The notes beneath the pieces are model-generated. The model worked only from the letters and a program-made list of their open reading frames with translations, had not been told where the DNA came from and did no database searches. Source: Leifsonia sp. 1010 (GTDB lineage Bacteria; Actinomycetota; Actinomycetes; Actinomycetales; Microbacteriaceae). From it: DNA of 64,000 nucleotides. Every line of letters begins with the position of its first letter. Position 1 is the stretch's first letter. Position numbers and translations under genes: made by a program. Positions 27,719 to 36,869 of the stretch are shown piece after piece. Location: the NCBI RefSeq assembly GCF_031455295.1, contig NZ_JAVDSL010000003.1:395526-459525 (forward strand). The letters are read 5' to 3'.

Positions 27719-28564
27719 TCAGACCTCGTCGCGCCAGGAGTGGGTGGGGGCGTAGCCGAGGATGCGGCGGGCCTTGTCGATCGACAGGAGGGTGTCGTTG
27801 ACGCCGAGTTCGCGCTTCAGCGGCACGCCGGGGAACACCTCGGCGACCAGGTCGTCGTTGGAGCGGCTCATCACGGTGTCGGCGGCGGCGATGATGAAGC
27901 GGTCGAAGCCGGTCGTGTCCCACTCCAGCGCGCGGCGGATCGCCTGTGCGCCGTCCCGCGCGTCGATGTAGCCCCACAGGTTCCATTTGCGCGCCCACGG
28001 GTCGTCGTCGAACGCGGGGAACGCCGCGTAGTCCTCCGGGTCCATCACGTTCGAGAAGCGCAGCGCCACGATCTTCAGCGCCGGATCCCAGCGCACCAGC
28101 TCGATCGCCATCTGCTCCTCGAGGTGCTTCACCAGCGAGTAGGTGCTCTCCGGGCGGGCCGGGTAGTCCTCATCCACGGGGATGTACGGCGGCGGCACGT
28201 CGAACGGCAGGCCCAGCACGGTCTCGCTCGACGCGTAGACGACATTCCGGATGCCCGCGCGACGCGCAGCCTGGAACACGTTGTACGTCACGCGGATGTT
28301 GTTGTGGAACGTCGCAACATCGCTCAGGATGCCCGGCGCCGGGATGGCCGCCAGGTGCACGATCGCGTCGAAACCGTCGTGCTGGTCGTTGACGCCGAGC
28401 ATCGCATCCACCGTCTGCCCGTAGTCGGTGAGGTCGACGCGGACGAAACCGGGACCGCGCTCCCCCGCCGCGTCGAGGGAGACGACGATGTCTCCCGACT
28501 TCCGCAGCTCGCGCACGACAGTGCGTCCGAGCTTGCCCGATCCTCCGGTGACCGCAATTCGCAT
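27719..28564 (-). CDS. NAD(P)-dependent epimerase/dehydratase (extended SDR)
   Basis: A 281-residue extended short-chain dehydrogenase. The N-terminal dinucleotide motif is AVTGGSGKLGRTVVREL (GGxGxxG), followed by DAIVHLAAIPAP. The catalytic triad region has SSETVLG and YSLVK (the YxxxK motif, near residue 140), and a C-terminal substrate domain follows. The sugar or other substrate is not recognisable. It is followed 35 bases upstream on the same strand by def; the two may share a transcript. Confidence 0.85.
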   Translation of the reverse strand: MRIAVTGGSGKLGRTVVRELRKSGDIVVSLDAAGERGPGFVRVDLTDYGQTVDAMLGVNDQHDGFDAIVHLAAIPAPGILSDVATFHNNIRVTYNVFQAARRAGIRNVVYASSETVLGLPFDVPPPYIPVDEDYPARPESTYSLVKHLEEQMAIELVRWDPALKIVALRFSNVMDPEDYAAFPAFDDDPWARKWNLWGYIDARDGAQAIRRALEWDTTGFDRFIIAAADTVMSRSNDDLVAEVFPGVPLKRELGVNDTLLSIDKARRILGYAPTHSWRDEV

Positions 28565-28599
28565 GCGGCCAGTCTACGAGCGCCGCGGGCGGCGAGGCG

Positions 28600-29091
28600 T
28601 CAGAACCAGTCCGACTCGCGGACCTGCTTCATCGCCTCCCGGCGGCTCTCCTTGTCGAGCCGGTCGAGGTAGAGCTTTCCGTCGAGGTGGTCGGTCTCGT
28701 GCTGCAGCGCCTGCGCGAGCACACCGGTGCCGGAGACCTCGATCTCGTTGCCGTCGAGGTCGAGGCCCGTCACCCGGGCGAACGGGTAGCGCAGCGTCTT
28801 GAACCAGAGACCCGGCACGGAGAGGCAGCCCTCGTCCATCAGCTCCGGCTCCCCCGACACCTCGACGAGGACGGGGTTGATGACGTACCCGACCTTCCCG
28901 TCGACGTTGTAGCTGAATGCGCGCTCGTTGACGCCGATCTGCGGAGCGGCGACGCCGGCGCGGCCCGGCGGGAGGACGCTGTCCACGAGGTCTTCGACCA
29001 GTCCGCGCACGCCGTCGTCGATCTCCCCGATCGGCTCGGACGGGGTCTTCAGAACGGGGTCGCCGAACAGGCGGATCTGACGCTCGGTCAC
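28600..29091 (-). CDS. def: Peptide deformylase
   Basis: Metalloenzyme that removes the N-formyl group from nascent proteins. GTG 29091 ([14 protein letters not shown]) has a GAGGAG ribosome site five bases upstream. All three family motifs are intact in 163 residues: GVAAPQIG near residue 45 (usually GxGLAAPQ; here V replaces the Leu-adjacent Gly pattern), EGCLSVPG near 92, and [12 protein letters not shown] near 130 supplying the HExxH metal ligands. The upstream neighbour, 39 bases away, is the MinD-like ATPase. Confidence 0.95.
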   Translation of the reverse strand: MTERQIRLFGDPVLKTPSEPIGEIDDGVRGLVEDLVDSVLPPGRAGVAAPQIGVNERAFSYNVDGKVGYVINPVLVEVSGEPELMDEGCLSVPGLWFKTLRYPFARVTGLDLDGNEIEVSGTGVLAQALQHETDHLDGKLYLDRLDKESRREAMKQVRESDWF

Positions 29092-29129
29092 AAGTGCTCC
29101 TCGGTGGATCGGGCGGACGGTCGGGATGC

Positions 29130-30500
29130 TCAGTCGCGCTCCGCGGGCAGGCCCTCGACGACGAGAGCGGCCAGCGTACGCGCCGAGAGGCGGGTCAGCG
29201 GCTTGAGGTCCTTCCACGACACCACGGAGCCGGCGGCCAGCTGCGGGTCGTACGGGACACGGACGATCTCGCGGACCCGCGAACGGAAGTGCGCCTCGAT
29301 CTCCTCCAGCTTCACCAGGTTGGTGGCGTGCGTCGCGGTGTTCAGTGCGACGACGGCGTTGCGGACGAGCTCGCCGTAGCCGTTCGCCTCCAGCCAGGTG
29401 AGCGTCTCGGAGGCCAGGCGGGCCTCATCCACACTGCCGCCGGACACGATGACGAGCGAATCCGCCCGCTGCAGCGTCGCGCGCATGACCGAGTGGACGA
29501 TACCGGTGCCGCAGTCCGTGAGCACGATCGAGTAGAACCGTGCGGAGAGGTCGGCGACGACGTTGTAGTCGTTCTCGTCGAACGCCTCCGAGAGCATCGG
29601 GTCGGTGTCGGACGCGAGGATGTCGAGACGCGTCTCATCGCGCGACACGAGTGCCGAGAAGTCGGTGAAGCCGCCGATGCTTGCGGCCTTGTGCACCACG
29701 TCCCGCACGGTCGAACGGGTCTGGCGCGGCACGCGCTCGGACAGCGTCCCGCGGTCCGGGTTCGCGTCGATCGCGATGATGCGGTCCTCGCGGGCCGACG
29801 CCAGCGCCATCCCGAGCAGCGTGGTGACGGTGGTCTTGCCGACGCCGCCCTTGCGGGTGAGCACGGGCACGAAGCGCGCGCCGCCCTCCAGGTGCTTCTG
29901 GATGCGGTGGTCGAGCTCCTTGCGCGCCCGCACCTTGGCGGAGTCGCCGAGGTTCACGGTGCGGAAGGTGACGTTGTAGACGAAGCGCTGCCACGGCCCC
30001 TCCGGACCGGGACGCGTCTTGCGATTGACCTCGAGGAGGCGGTCGGCGGTCAGCATCGCGGCGGGCTCGGGCTGGCCGGACTGCTCGCCGCGGAGCCGGT
30101 CGCGGCGGGAGCCGGCGAAGGCGTCGGACGCCAGCAGCGGCGGCACGTCGTCGGCGGGAGCCGCTGCACCCTCCGGCGGTTCGGGCGTCGTGGCGAGACG
30201 GGAGGCGACGATGGCGACCGACATGGTGGTCGGCTCCGCGGGCGACGCGACGAACCCCGGGTCGACGGGGACCTCGTCGATCGCGACGGCGGCCTCGTCC
30301 TCCGGGATCTCGCGCGGCGGCGTCGGCGGGAGGTCGACGGCGATGCTCAGCGTCGACTCCACATCCAGCACCGGCTCGCGCGACGGCGACGGCGACGGCG
30401 ACGGCTCGAACGAGCGCGCGGGCGTCAGCTCGTCATCCGCGGGCACGAGGTCGCGCGGGGCGTGCTCCTCGGGCGCGTCGGCGTCGGACCTGTCAGCCAC
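29130..30500 (-). CDS. MinD/ParA-like P-loop ATPase with long disordered N-terminus
   Basis: A 456-residue protein from GTG 30500 ([18 protein letters not shown]), chosen for its AAGGAGG ribosome site ten bases upstream; an ATG at 30548 is possible. Residues 1-190 are acidic, Pro/Ser-rich and probably disordered ([12 protein letters not shown]). The C-terminal ATPase has the deviant Walker [16 protein letters not shown] near residue 215, DANPDRGTL, and [14 protein letters not shown]. The architecture resembles EspI/Rv3876-type and other actinobacterial MinD-like ATPases rather than a cell-division MinD. No MinC/MinE or type VII secretion genes are nearby, so its role is unknown. Confidence 0.82.
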   Translation of the reverse strand: MADRSDADAPEEHAPRDLVPADDELTPARSFEPSPSPSPSREPVLDVESTLSIAVDLPPTPPREIPEDEAAVAIDEVPVDPGFVASPAEPTTMSVAIVASRLATTPEPPEGAAAPADDVPPLLASDAFAGSRRDRLRGEQSGQPEPAAMLTADRLLEVNRKTRPGPEGPWQRFVYNVTFRTVNLGDSAKVRARKELDHRIQKHLEGGARFVPVLTRKGGVGKTTVTTLLGMALASAREDRIIAIDANPDRGTLSERVPRQTRSTVRDVVHKAASIGGFTDFSALVSRDETRLDILASDTDPMLSEAFDENDYNVVADLSARFYSIVLTDCGTGIVHSVMRATLQRADSLVIVSGGSVDEARLASETLTWLEANGYGELVRNAVVALNTATHATNLVKLEEIEAHFRSRVREIVRVPYDPQLAAGSVVSWKDLKPLTRLSARTLAALVVEGLPAERD

Positions 30501-30588
30501 GTCGTCTCGTCCTCCTTCTGTCGCGGGAGTGTCCCGCCGACTCGTCATTGTAGGCCGCCCCGGGCCGGGGCGGCCGATCAGCGCCCGC

Positions 30589-33500
30589 TCAGGCCGGCTG
30601 GATCACCACGAGCAGGTCGCCCGCGTCGACCTGCTGGGTCTTCGGGATGGCGAGCCGCTCGATGGTCCCGGCGATGGGAGCCGTGATGGCGGCCTCCATC
30701 TTCATCGCCTCGATCGAGGCGACCGCCTGACCCGCCGTGACCGTGTCGCCGACCGCGACCTGGAGGGTGACGACGCCGGAGAACGGCGCGGCCACCTGGC
30801 CCGGGTTCGCGGAATCGGCCTTCTCGGCCGCCTTGGTCTCGACGACGATGCTGCGGTCGCGCACGAACACCGGCCGCAACTGGCCGTTGAGCGTGGTCAT
30901 GACCGTGCGCATGCCCTTCTCGTCCGCCTCGCCGATGGCCTCCAGCCCGACGTACAGGCGCACGCCGCGGCTGAACTCGATGACGTGCTCCGATCCCTGC
31001 TTGAGCCCGTACAGGTAGTCGAGCGTGTCGACGACGGAGAGGTCGCCGAACAGCTCGCGCATCTGCTCGTAGATGCGGGTGGGAGCCGGGAAGAGGAGGC
31101 GGTTGAGGGTCGCGCGACGCTCCTCGCTCGATCCCTCCAGCGCGCTTCGGTCGTCGGCCGAGAGGTCCTCGACGCCGACCTTGACCGTCTTGCCCGCCAG
31201 CACCTTCGTGCGGAACGGCTCCGGCCATCCACCGGGCAGCTCGCCCAGCTCGCCCGCCATGAAGCCGACCACCGAGTCCGGGATGTCGTAGTTCTGCGGG
31301 TTCTCGGCGAAGTCGTCCGGGTCGGCCTTGACCGCCGCGAGGTGCAGGGCCAGGTCGCCGACGACCTTCGACGACGGCGTCACCTTCGGGATGCGGCCCA
31401 GGATGCGGTTGGCCGCCGCGTACATGTCCTCGACGAGCTCGAAGTCCTCCGCGAGGCCCAGCGCCTTCGCCTGCTGACGCAGGTTGGAGAGCTGGCCGCC
31501 GGGGATCTCGTGCTTGTAGACACGACCCGTGGGGCCGGGCAGACCCGACTCGAACGGGCGGTAGACCTGGCGGACCGCCTCCCAGTACGGCTCGAGGTCT
31601 TCGACCGCACTGAGGGAGATGCCGGTGTCGCGCTCGGTGTGGGCGAGGGCGGCCACCAGAGCGGAGGCGCTCGGCTGGCTGGTCGTTCCGGCCATGGGGG
31701 CGCTGGCCACATCCACAGCGTCCGCACCCGCGCGCGAGGCGGCGAGCAGCGTGGCGAGCTGGCCGCCCGGGGTGTCGTGGGTGTGCACGTGGACCGGGAG
31801 GTCGAACCGCTCGCGGAAGGCGGCGACGAGCTTCTCGGCGGCCGACGGACGCAGCAGTCCGGCCATGTCCTTGATGGCGAGGATGTGCGCGCCCGACTCG
31901 ACGATCTGCTCGGCGAGGCGGAGGTAGTAGTCGAGCGTGTACAGGTCTTCCGCCGGGTCGAGCAGGTCGCCGGTGTAGCAGACCGCGACCTCGGCGATCG
32001 CGGAGCCGGTGGCGAGCACGGACTCGATGGCCGGGCGCATCTGCGACACGTCGTTGAGGGCGTCGAAGATGCGGAAGATGTCCACACCGGTCGCGGCGGC
32101 CTCCTGCACGAAGGCGTCGGTCACCTGCGTCGGGTACGGCGTGTACCCGACGGTGTTGCGACCGCGCAGCAGCATCTGGATGTTGATGTTCGGCAGTGCC
32201 TCGCGGAGGGTTGCGAGACGCTCCCACGGGTCCTCGCCCAGGAAGCGGAGCGCGACGTCGTAGGTCGCGCCGCCCCAGGCCTCCACCGAGAGGAGCTCCG
32301 GCGTCATCCGCGCGACATAGGGCGCGACGGCGACGAGATCGCGAGTGCGGACGCGGGTGGCCAGCAGCGACTGGTGCGCGTCGCGGAACGTGGTCTCGGT
32401 GACCGCGAGCGCCTTCTGCGCACGCAGGGCCTCCGCGAACCCGGCCGGGCCGAGCTCCAGCAGACGCTGACGCGAGCCGGCGGGGGCCGGCGCGCTCAGG
32501 TCGATCTTCGGCAGCTTCTCCGCCGGGTCGGCGCTGATCGGGCGCGGGCCATTGGGCTGGTTCACCGTGACATCGGCGAGCCAGTTGAGCACCTTGGTGC
32601 CGCGGTCCTTCGATGCACGCCCCTTGAACAGCTCCGGGCGCTCCTCGATGAAGGAGGTGGAGACGTTGCCGGCGATGAAGTCCGGGTCCTCCATGACCGC
32701 CTGCAGGAACGGGATGTTCGTGGCGACACCGCGCACGCGGAACTCGGCCAGCGCGCGGCGGGCGCGCAGCACGGCGGCCGGGAAGTCGCGTCCGCGGCAG
32801 ATGAGCTTCGCGAGCATCGAGTCGAAGTGCGGGCTGATCTGCGCGCCCGGGTTGATCGTGCCGCCGTCGAGGCGGATGCCCGCACCGCCCGGAGAGCGGT
32901 AGGTCGTGATCTTGCCGGTGTCGGGACGGAAGCCGGCCGTCGGGTCCTCCGTGGTGATGCGGCACTGCAGCGCCGCGCCCCGGATGTGCACCGTCTCCTG
33001 GCTGAGGCCGAGGTCGGCCAGCGTCTCCCCCGCCGCGATGCGGATCTGCGACTGGACGAGGTCGACGTCGGTGATCTCCTCGGTGACCGTGTGCTCCACC
33101 TGGATGCGCGGGTTCATCTCGATGAACACGTGCTGTCCGGCGCGCTCTCCCGCGGTGTCGAGCAGGAACTCGACGGTGCCGGCGTTCTGGTAGCCGATCG
33201 AGCGGGCGAACGCGACGGCGTCGCGGTACAGCGCCTGACGGATGTCCTCCGACAGGTTCGGTGCCGGAGCGATCTCGACGACCTTCTGGTGGCGGCGCTG
33301 CACGGAGCAGTCGCGCTCGAACAGGTGCATCGTCTCGCCGGTGCCGTCGGCGAGGATCTGCACCTCGATGTGACGCGGGCGGAGCACGGCCTGCTCCAGG
33401 AACATGGTGGGGTCGCCGAAGGCGCTGTCCGCCTCGCGCATGGCCTCCTCGAGCGCCGGACGGAGCTCGTCCTTGCTGCTGACGCGGCGCATCCCGCGGC

Positions 33501-33993
33501 CACCGCCACCGGCGACCGCCTTCGCGAAGATGGGGAAGCCGATCGCATCGGCGCCCGCGAGAAGCTCGTCGATGTCGCGCGACGGCGGGGTGGACTTGAG
33601 GACGGGGACGCCCGCGGCGATCGCGTGCTCCTTCGCCGTGACCTTGTTCCCGGCCATCTCCAGCACGGAGGCGGACGGGCCGATGAAGGTGATGCCGGCC
33701 GCGCGGGCCGCTTCGGCCAGGTCCGGGTTCTCGGACAGGAAGCCGTAGCCGGGGTAGATGGCGTCCGCGCCGGACTCCTTCGCGACGCGGATGATCTCGT
33801 CCACATCCAGGTAGGCGCGGACCGGGTGGCCCGGCTCGCCGATCTGGTAAGCCTCGTCAGCCTTCAAGCGGTGCATCGAGTTGCGATCTTCATACGGGAA
33901 GACGGCGACCGTTTCGGCGCCGAGCTCGTACGCGGCCCGGAAGGCTCGGATGGCGATTTCACCGCGGTTGGCAACGAGGATCTTTCGGAACAT
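30589..33993 (-). CDS. pyc: Pyruvate carboxylase
   Basis: Biotin enzyme that makes oxaloacetate from pyruvate and bicarbonate (anaplerosis). The 1134 residues from ATG 33993 (MFRKILVANRGEIAIRAFRA) match family length and hold all domains. Biotin carboxylase comes first (GGGGRGMRRV ATP loop near residue 165, EMNPRIQVEHTVTE near 290). The carboxyltransferase barrel follows (LRGRNTVGYTPYP and DMAGLLRPSAAEKL near 700), then the allosteric linker. The C-terminal biotinyl domain has IEAMKMEAAI, with the biotinylated Lys about 35 residues from the end. Divergent from the ParA-like gene with 70 bases between starts. Confidence 0.97.
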   Translation of the reverse strand: MFRKILVANRGEIAIRAFRAAYELGAETVAVFPYEDRNSMHRLKADEAYQIGEPGHPVRAYLDVDEIIRVAKESGADAIYPGYGFLSENPDLAEAARAAGITFIGPSASVLEMAGNKVTAKEHAIAAGVPVLKSTPPSRDIDELLAGADAIGFPIFAKAVAGGGGRGMRRVSSKDELRPALEEAMREADSAFGDPTMFLEQAVLRPRHIEVQILADGTGETMHLFERDCSVQRRHQKVVEIAPAPNLSEDIRQALYRDAVAFARSIGYQNAGTVEFLLDTAGERAGQHVFIEMNPRIQVEHTVTEEITDVDLVQSQIRIAAGETLADLGLSQETVHIRGAALQCRITTEDPTAGFRPDTGKITTYRSPGGAGIRLDGGTINPGAQISPHFDSMLAKLICRGRDFPAAVLRARRALAEFRVRGVATNIPFLQAVMEDPDFIAGNVSTSFIEERPELFKGRASKDRGTKVLNWLADVTVNQPNGPRPISADPAEKLPKIDLSAPAPAGSRQRLLELGPAGFAEALRAQKALAVTETTFRDAHQSLLATRVRTRDLVAVAPYVARMTPELLSVEAWGGATYDVALRFLGEDPWERLATLREALPNINIQMLLRGRNTVGYTPYPTQVTDAFVQEAAATGVDIFRIFDALNDVSQMRPAIESVLATGSAIAEVAVCYTGDLLDPAEDLYTLDYYLRLAEQIVESGAHILAIKDMAGLLRPSAAEKLVAAFRERFDLPVHVHTHDTPGGQLATLLAASRAGADAVDVASAPMAGTTSQPSASALVAALAHTERDTGISLSAVEDLEPYWEAVRQVYRPFESGLPGPTGRVYKHEIPGGQLSNLRQQAKALGLAEDFELVEDMYAAANRILGRIPKVTPSSKVVGDLALHLAAVKADPDDFAENPQNYDIPDSVVGFMAGELGELPGGWPEPFRTKVLAGKTVKVGVEDLSADDRSALEGSSEERRATLNRLLFPAPTRIYEQMRELFGDLSVVDTLDYLYGLKQGSEHVIEFSRGVRLYVGLEAIGEADEKGMRTVMTTLNGQLRPVFVRDRSIVVETKAAEKADSANPGQVAAPFSGVVTLQVAVGDTVTAGQAVASIEAMKMEAAITAPIAGTIERLAIPKTQQVDAGDLLVVIQPA

Positions 33994-34063
33994 GGGGACC
34001 TTTCGAGCAGGGGTCGACACCACACAGCAAACGGTTAGGTTCTCTAAGACTAGTGAAGGTAAC

Positions 34064-34882
34064 GTGGCTCTCGTGCACGTACTCAGCGTTAGCTCCCTCA
34101 AGGGCGGTGTCGGAAAGACGACGGTGACGCTCGGTCTGGCGTCGGCGGCGTTCGCGAAGGGCCTCCGGACGCTGGTGGTGGACCTCGATCCGCAATCGGA
34201 TGTCTCGACCGGCATGGACATCCAGGTCGCCGGTCACCTCAATGTCGCCGATGTGCTCGCGTCGCCCAAGGAGAAGATCGTGCGCGCCGCGATCGCCCCT
34301 TCCGGCTGGACGAAGGGCCGTTCCGGCACGATCGACGTCATGATCGGCAGCCCGTCCGCGATCAACTTCGACGGACCGCACCCGAGCATCCGCGACATCT
34401 GGAAGCTCGAGGAGGCGCTCGCCAACGTCGAGCACGACTACGAGCTGGTCCTCATCGACTGCGCCCCGTCGCTCAACGCGCTCACCCGTACGGCGTGGGC
34501 TGCGAGCGACCGTGTGGCCGTCGTGACCGAGCCCGGCCTGTTCTCGGTCGCCGCGGCCGACCGCGCACTGCGTGCGATCGAGGAGATCCGCCGCGGGCTC
34601 TCGCCGCGCCTCCAGCCGCTCGGCATCATCGTGAACCGCGCGCGCGTCCAGTCACTCGAGCACCAGTTCCGCATCAAGGAGCTGCGCGACATGTTCGGGC
34701 CGCTCGTGCTGTCGCCCCAGCTGCCGGAGCGCACGTCTCTGCAGCAGGCGCAGGGCGCGGCGAAGCCTCTACACGTCTGGCCGGGCGAGAGCGCTCAGGA
34801 GATGGCGCACAACTTCGACCTGCTGCTGGAGCGTGTGCTGCGCACCGCCCGCATCGGCGAGTACGCGACCGCCCAGTCCTGA
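34064..34882 (+). CDS. ParA-family ATPase
   Basis: A 272-residue Walker ATPase. I chose GTG 34064 ([20 protein letters not shown]) because GAAGG lies just upstream; GTG 34073 is an alternative. The deviant Walker [10 protein letters not shown] is near residue 12, VVDLDPQSDVSTGM is Walker A', and VLIDCAPSLNALT is Walker B. There is no ParB-like partner adjacent, and the gene sits between pyc and two MerR regulators, so it is not the chromosomal parAB locus. It could position a protein complex or chromosome region; this cannot be decided from sequence. Confidence 0.88.
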   Translation: MALVHVLSVSSLKGGVGKTTVTLGLASAAFAKGLRTLVVDLDPQSDVSTGMDIQVAGHLNVADVLASPKEKIVRAAIAPSGWTKGRSGTIDVMIGSPSAINFDGPHPSIRDIWKLEEALANVEHDYELVLIDCAPSLNALTRTAWAASDRVAVVTEPGLFSVAAADRALRAIEEIRRGLSPRLQPLGIIVNRARVQSLEHQFRIKELRDMFGPLVLSPQLPERTSLQQAQGAAKPLHVWPGESAQEMAHNFDLLLERVLRTARIGEYATAQS

Positions 34883-34899
34883 CCCGGCTAAGAAGCAAT

Positions 34900-34956
34900 C
34901 AGCTCCTGAGTTTTTCCGCTCAAAACATCGTTTGAGCGCGAAAAAGTCAGGAGCTG
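34900..34956. repeat. Palindrome D (CAGCTCCTGA family)
   Basis: Imperfect 27-base arms 34900-34926 and 34930-34956, left CAGCTCCTGAGTTTTTC and right GAAAAAGTCAGGAGCTG with GCTCAAA/TTTGAGC inner stems. It lies between the converging ParA and MerR genes. The right flank CAGGAGCTGTTGGC is identical to that of palindrome E at 53.2 kb, so D and E belong to one family. No T-run follows the second arm. Confidence 0.85.
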
Positions 34957-34986
34957 TTGGCTTGGAACGCGGGGTGGCGCGGGAGT

Positions 34987-35538
34987 TTAGGAAGCGCGGG
35001 TGCGCGCGGCGCGGCGAGCGGCGAGTTCGTCCATGGCGTCGGTCTGCGTGTCGAGCTCGACGAGGCTCGACTCGACCTCGCGCAGCACCTTGCCGACCGC
35101 GATGCCGAAGACGCCCTGCCCGCGGCTGACGAGGTCGATGACCTCGTCGTTCGACGTGCAGAGGTAGACGCTCGCGCCGTCGCTCATCAGCGTCGTCTGG
35201 GCGAGGTCGTTCACGCCCGACTCGCGCAGCTGGTTGACCGCGGTACGGATCTGCTGCAGCGAGATGCCGGTGTCGAGAAGACGCTTCACGAGCTTGAGGA
35301 CGAGGATGTCGCGGAAGCCGTACAGGCGCTGCGACCCGGAACCCGCGGCACCGCGGACGGTCGGCTCGACCAGTCCGGTGCGCGCCCAGTAGTCGAGCTG
35401 GCGATACGAGATGCCGGCCGCACGGGCGGCGACCGCACCGCGGTAGCCGTTCACGTCGTCCATCTCGGGGAGGCCGTCGGTGAAGAGGAGTCCGAGGTCG
35501 TACCGGGCGACGCCGTCTTCACGACTCAGTTCGCTCAT
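34987..35538 (-). CDS. MerR-family transcriptional regulator (Rv1830-like)
   Basis: A 183-residue regulator with a MerR-type winged helix near residues 30-100. ISYRQLDYWARTGLVEPTVR is the recognition region, then SGSQRLYGFRDILVLKLVKR and LLDTGISLQQIRTAV. A C-terminal domain with FGIAVGKVLREVES follows. Sequence and order (GarA, FtsR, this gene) match the M. tuberculosis Rv1827-Rv1830 block. The bifunctional-nuclease gene (Rv1829) found between the two MerR genes there is absent here; only 132 bases separate them. Confidence 0.87.
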   Translation of the reverse strand: MSELSREDGVARYDLGLLFTDGLPEMDDVNGYRGAVAARAAGISYRQLDYWARTGLVEPTVRGAAGSGSQRLYGFRDILVLKLVKRLLDTGISLQQIRTAVNQLRESGVNDLAQTTLMSDGASVYLCTSNDEVIDLVSRGQGVFGIAVGKVLREVESSLVELDTQTDAMDELAARRAARTRAS

Positions 35539-35670
35539 GTTGTTCGCCTCTCACCCCGGGTTGTGGATCGCGCGTCGCATCCGCGTCGCTTCATCCACGG
35601 TACCCATGCGGCGGTCGCCGGGCAACGACATCCGCCCTTTCGGTTTCGGCGTGTCGAGGCGACGGGGCCG

Positions 35671-36363
35671 TCACGGACGCAGCCGGGCGATGGATGAGCG
35701 GATGATGCTGCCGCGCACCACGTCGAGCTGTGCCGCGATCTCGCGGGCGAGTTCGGCCGTGCGGGCCTTGCTGCTCACGTCGTTGCGGCGGGCGATGGGG
35801 ACGAGCGCGGTCTCGATCAGCCCGATCTCGCGCTCGGCCGCCGCACGGAAACCGCGGAGGTGCCGCGGCTCGATCCCGCTGCGGCGGAGCTCGGCGAGGG
35901 CGCGGAGCACGGTCAGCGCCTCGTCGCCGTACACGTCCGAGGCGGGGAGCAGCGAGGCGCTCACGGCATCCTGCAGCAGTTCCACGTCGGCGCCGGCCTC
36001 GCGCAGCAGCTCGTCGCGCCGGTAGCGGCGCGTGCCGGCGAGGATGGACCCCGCAGGCGCGGTGCCGGGGAACGCGGGATCGAGCCCCGCATCCAGGTCG
36101 GCGAAGTACTTCTTGATGACCTTCAGCGGGAGGTAGTGGTCGCGCTGCATCGCGAGCACGGCGCGCAGCCGCTCCACATCGGCCGGCGAGAACTTGCGGT
36201 AGCCCGAGGCCGTGCGGGCCGGCGACACCAGCCCGCGCTCCTCCAGGAAGCGCAGCTTCGACGACGACAGGTCCGGGAACTCGGGAGTGAGCCGCGCGAG
36301 GACCTGGCCGATGCTGAGCAGGGCCGGAGCGCCGTCGGCGGCCCTGGTGGCCGGCCGGGCCAC
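35671..36363 (-). CDS. ftsR: MerR-family transcriptional regulator FtsR
   Basis: A 230-residue MerR protein related to M. tuberculosis Rv1828 and C. glutamicum FtsR, an activator of ftsZ. The winged helix shows SIGQVLARLTPEFPDLSSSK, LRFLEERGLVSPARTASGYR and KFSPADVERLRAVLAMQRDH. Then comes YLPLKVIKKYFADLD and a helical C-terminal domain. The GTG start at 36363 shares a base with the garA stop, so the two genes are co-transcribed and coupled. Its likely target, the ftsZ operon, is at the left of this window. Confidence 0.85.
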   Translation of the reverse strand: MARPATRAADGAPALLSIGQVLARLTPEFPDLSSSKLRFLEERGLVSPARTASGYRKFSPADVERLRAVLAMQRDHYLPLKVIKKYFADLDAGLDPAFPGTAPAGSILAGTRRYRRDELLREAGADVELLQDAVSASLLPASDVYGDEALTVLRALAELRRSGIEPRHLRGFRAAAEREIGLIETALVPIARRNDVSSKARTAELAREIAAQLDVVRGSIIRSSIARLRP

Positions 36364-36869
36364 TAGCCGTTCGCCGCTGCGGCGAGGTCGTGACGCGAGG
36401 CGTAGAAGGTGAGGCGGAACTTGCCGATCTGCACCTCGGCCGAGTCGGAGAGGAGCGCGCTCTCGATCCGGACGCCGTCGTAGTACGTCCCGTTCAGAGA
36501 GCCCAGGTCGCGGACCTCGAAGGAGGTGCCGCGGCGGGTGAACTCCGCGTGACGACGCGAGACCGTCACGTCGTCGAGGAAGATGTCCGCATTGGGATGG
36601 CGACCGGCCGTCGTGACGTCGGCGTCGAGGAGGAAGCGGGCGCCCGAGTTCGGCCCCCGTCGCACGATCAGCAGGGCGGAGCCGGACGGCAGGGCGGCGA
36701 TGGCCTCCTGCTCCTCCGGCGACACCTCGCCCGAGGGGTACATCTTCGAGATGAACTCCTCGCCGAAACGCGCGGTCGTGTCCTCGTTGCCCGCCGCGTC
36801 CCGCAGGGGGCCCTTGGCGGCGTCGTCGGCTCCGTCGGCCGGGCCGTTCGGGTTAATGTCTTCAGGCAC
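36363..36869 (-). CDS. garA: FHA-domain protein GarA/OdhI-like
   Basis: A phosphorylation-switched inhibitor of 2-oxoglutarate metabolism in relatives (GarA, OdhI). The GTG 36869 start (VPEDINPNGPADG) is preceded by a perfect AAGGAGG at six bases. Of 168 residues, the N-terminal tail carries a Thr-Thr pair (NEDTTARFGEEF, near residue 30) where GarA is phosphorylated by Ser/Thr kinases. The FHA domain follows, with VTTAGRHPNADIFLDDVTVS, RRHAEFTRRG and DLGSLNGTYYDGVRI. The start overlaps the upstream phosphatidyltransferase gene by eight bases. Confidence 0.9.
   Translation of the reverse strand: MPEDINPNGPADGADDAAKGPLRDAAGNEDTTARFGEEFISKMYPSGEVSPEEQEAIAALPSGSALLIVRRGPNSGARFLLDADVTTAGRHPNADIFLDDVTVSRRHAEFTRRGTSFEVRDLGSLNGTYYDGVRIESALLSDSAEVQIGKFRLTFYASRHDLAAAANG

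Noticed and set aside
30380..30440. GCGACG hexanucleotide run in the MinD-like gene as a regulatory repeat
   Set aside because: It is in frame and encodes the Pro-Ser repeat of the disordered N-terminus; simple coding low complexity explains it.
30019..34038. Very long open frame on the plus strand opposite pyruvate carboxylase (over 1300 codons), and similar long frames opposite murC, murG and other genes
   Set aside because: High-GC codon bias removes stops from antisense frames. The translations are Arg/Asp/His/Gly-rich with no domain, while the opposite strand encodes intact conserved enzymes.
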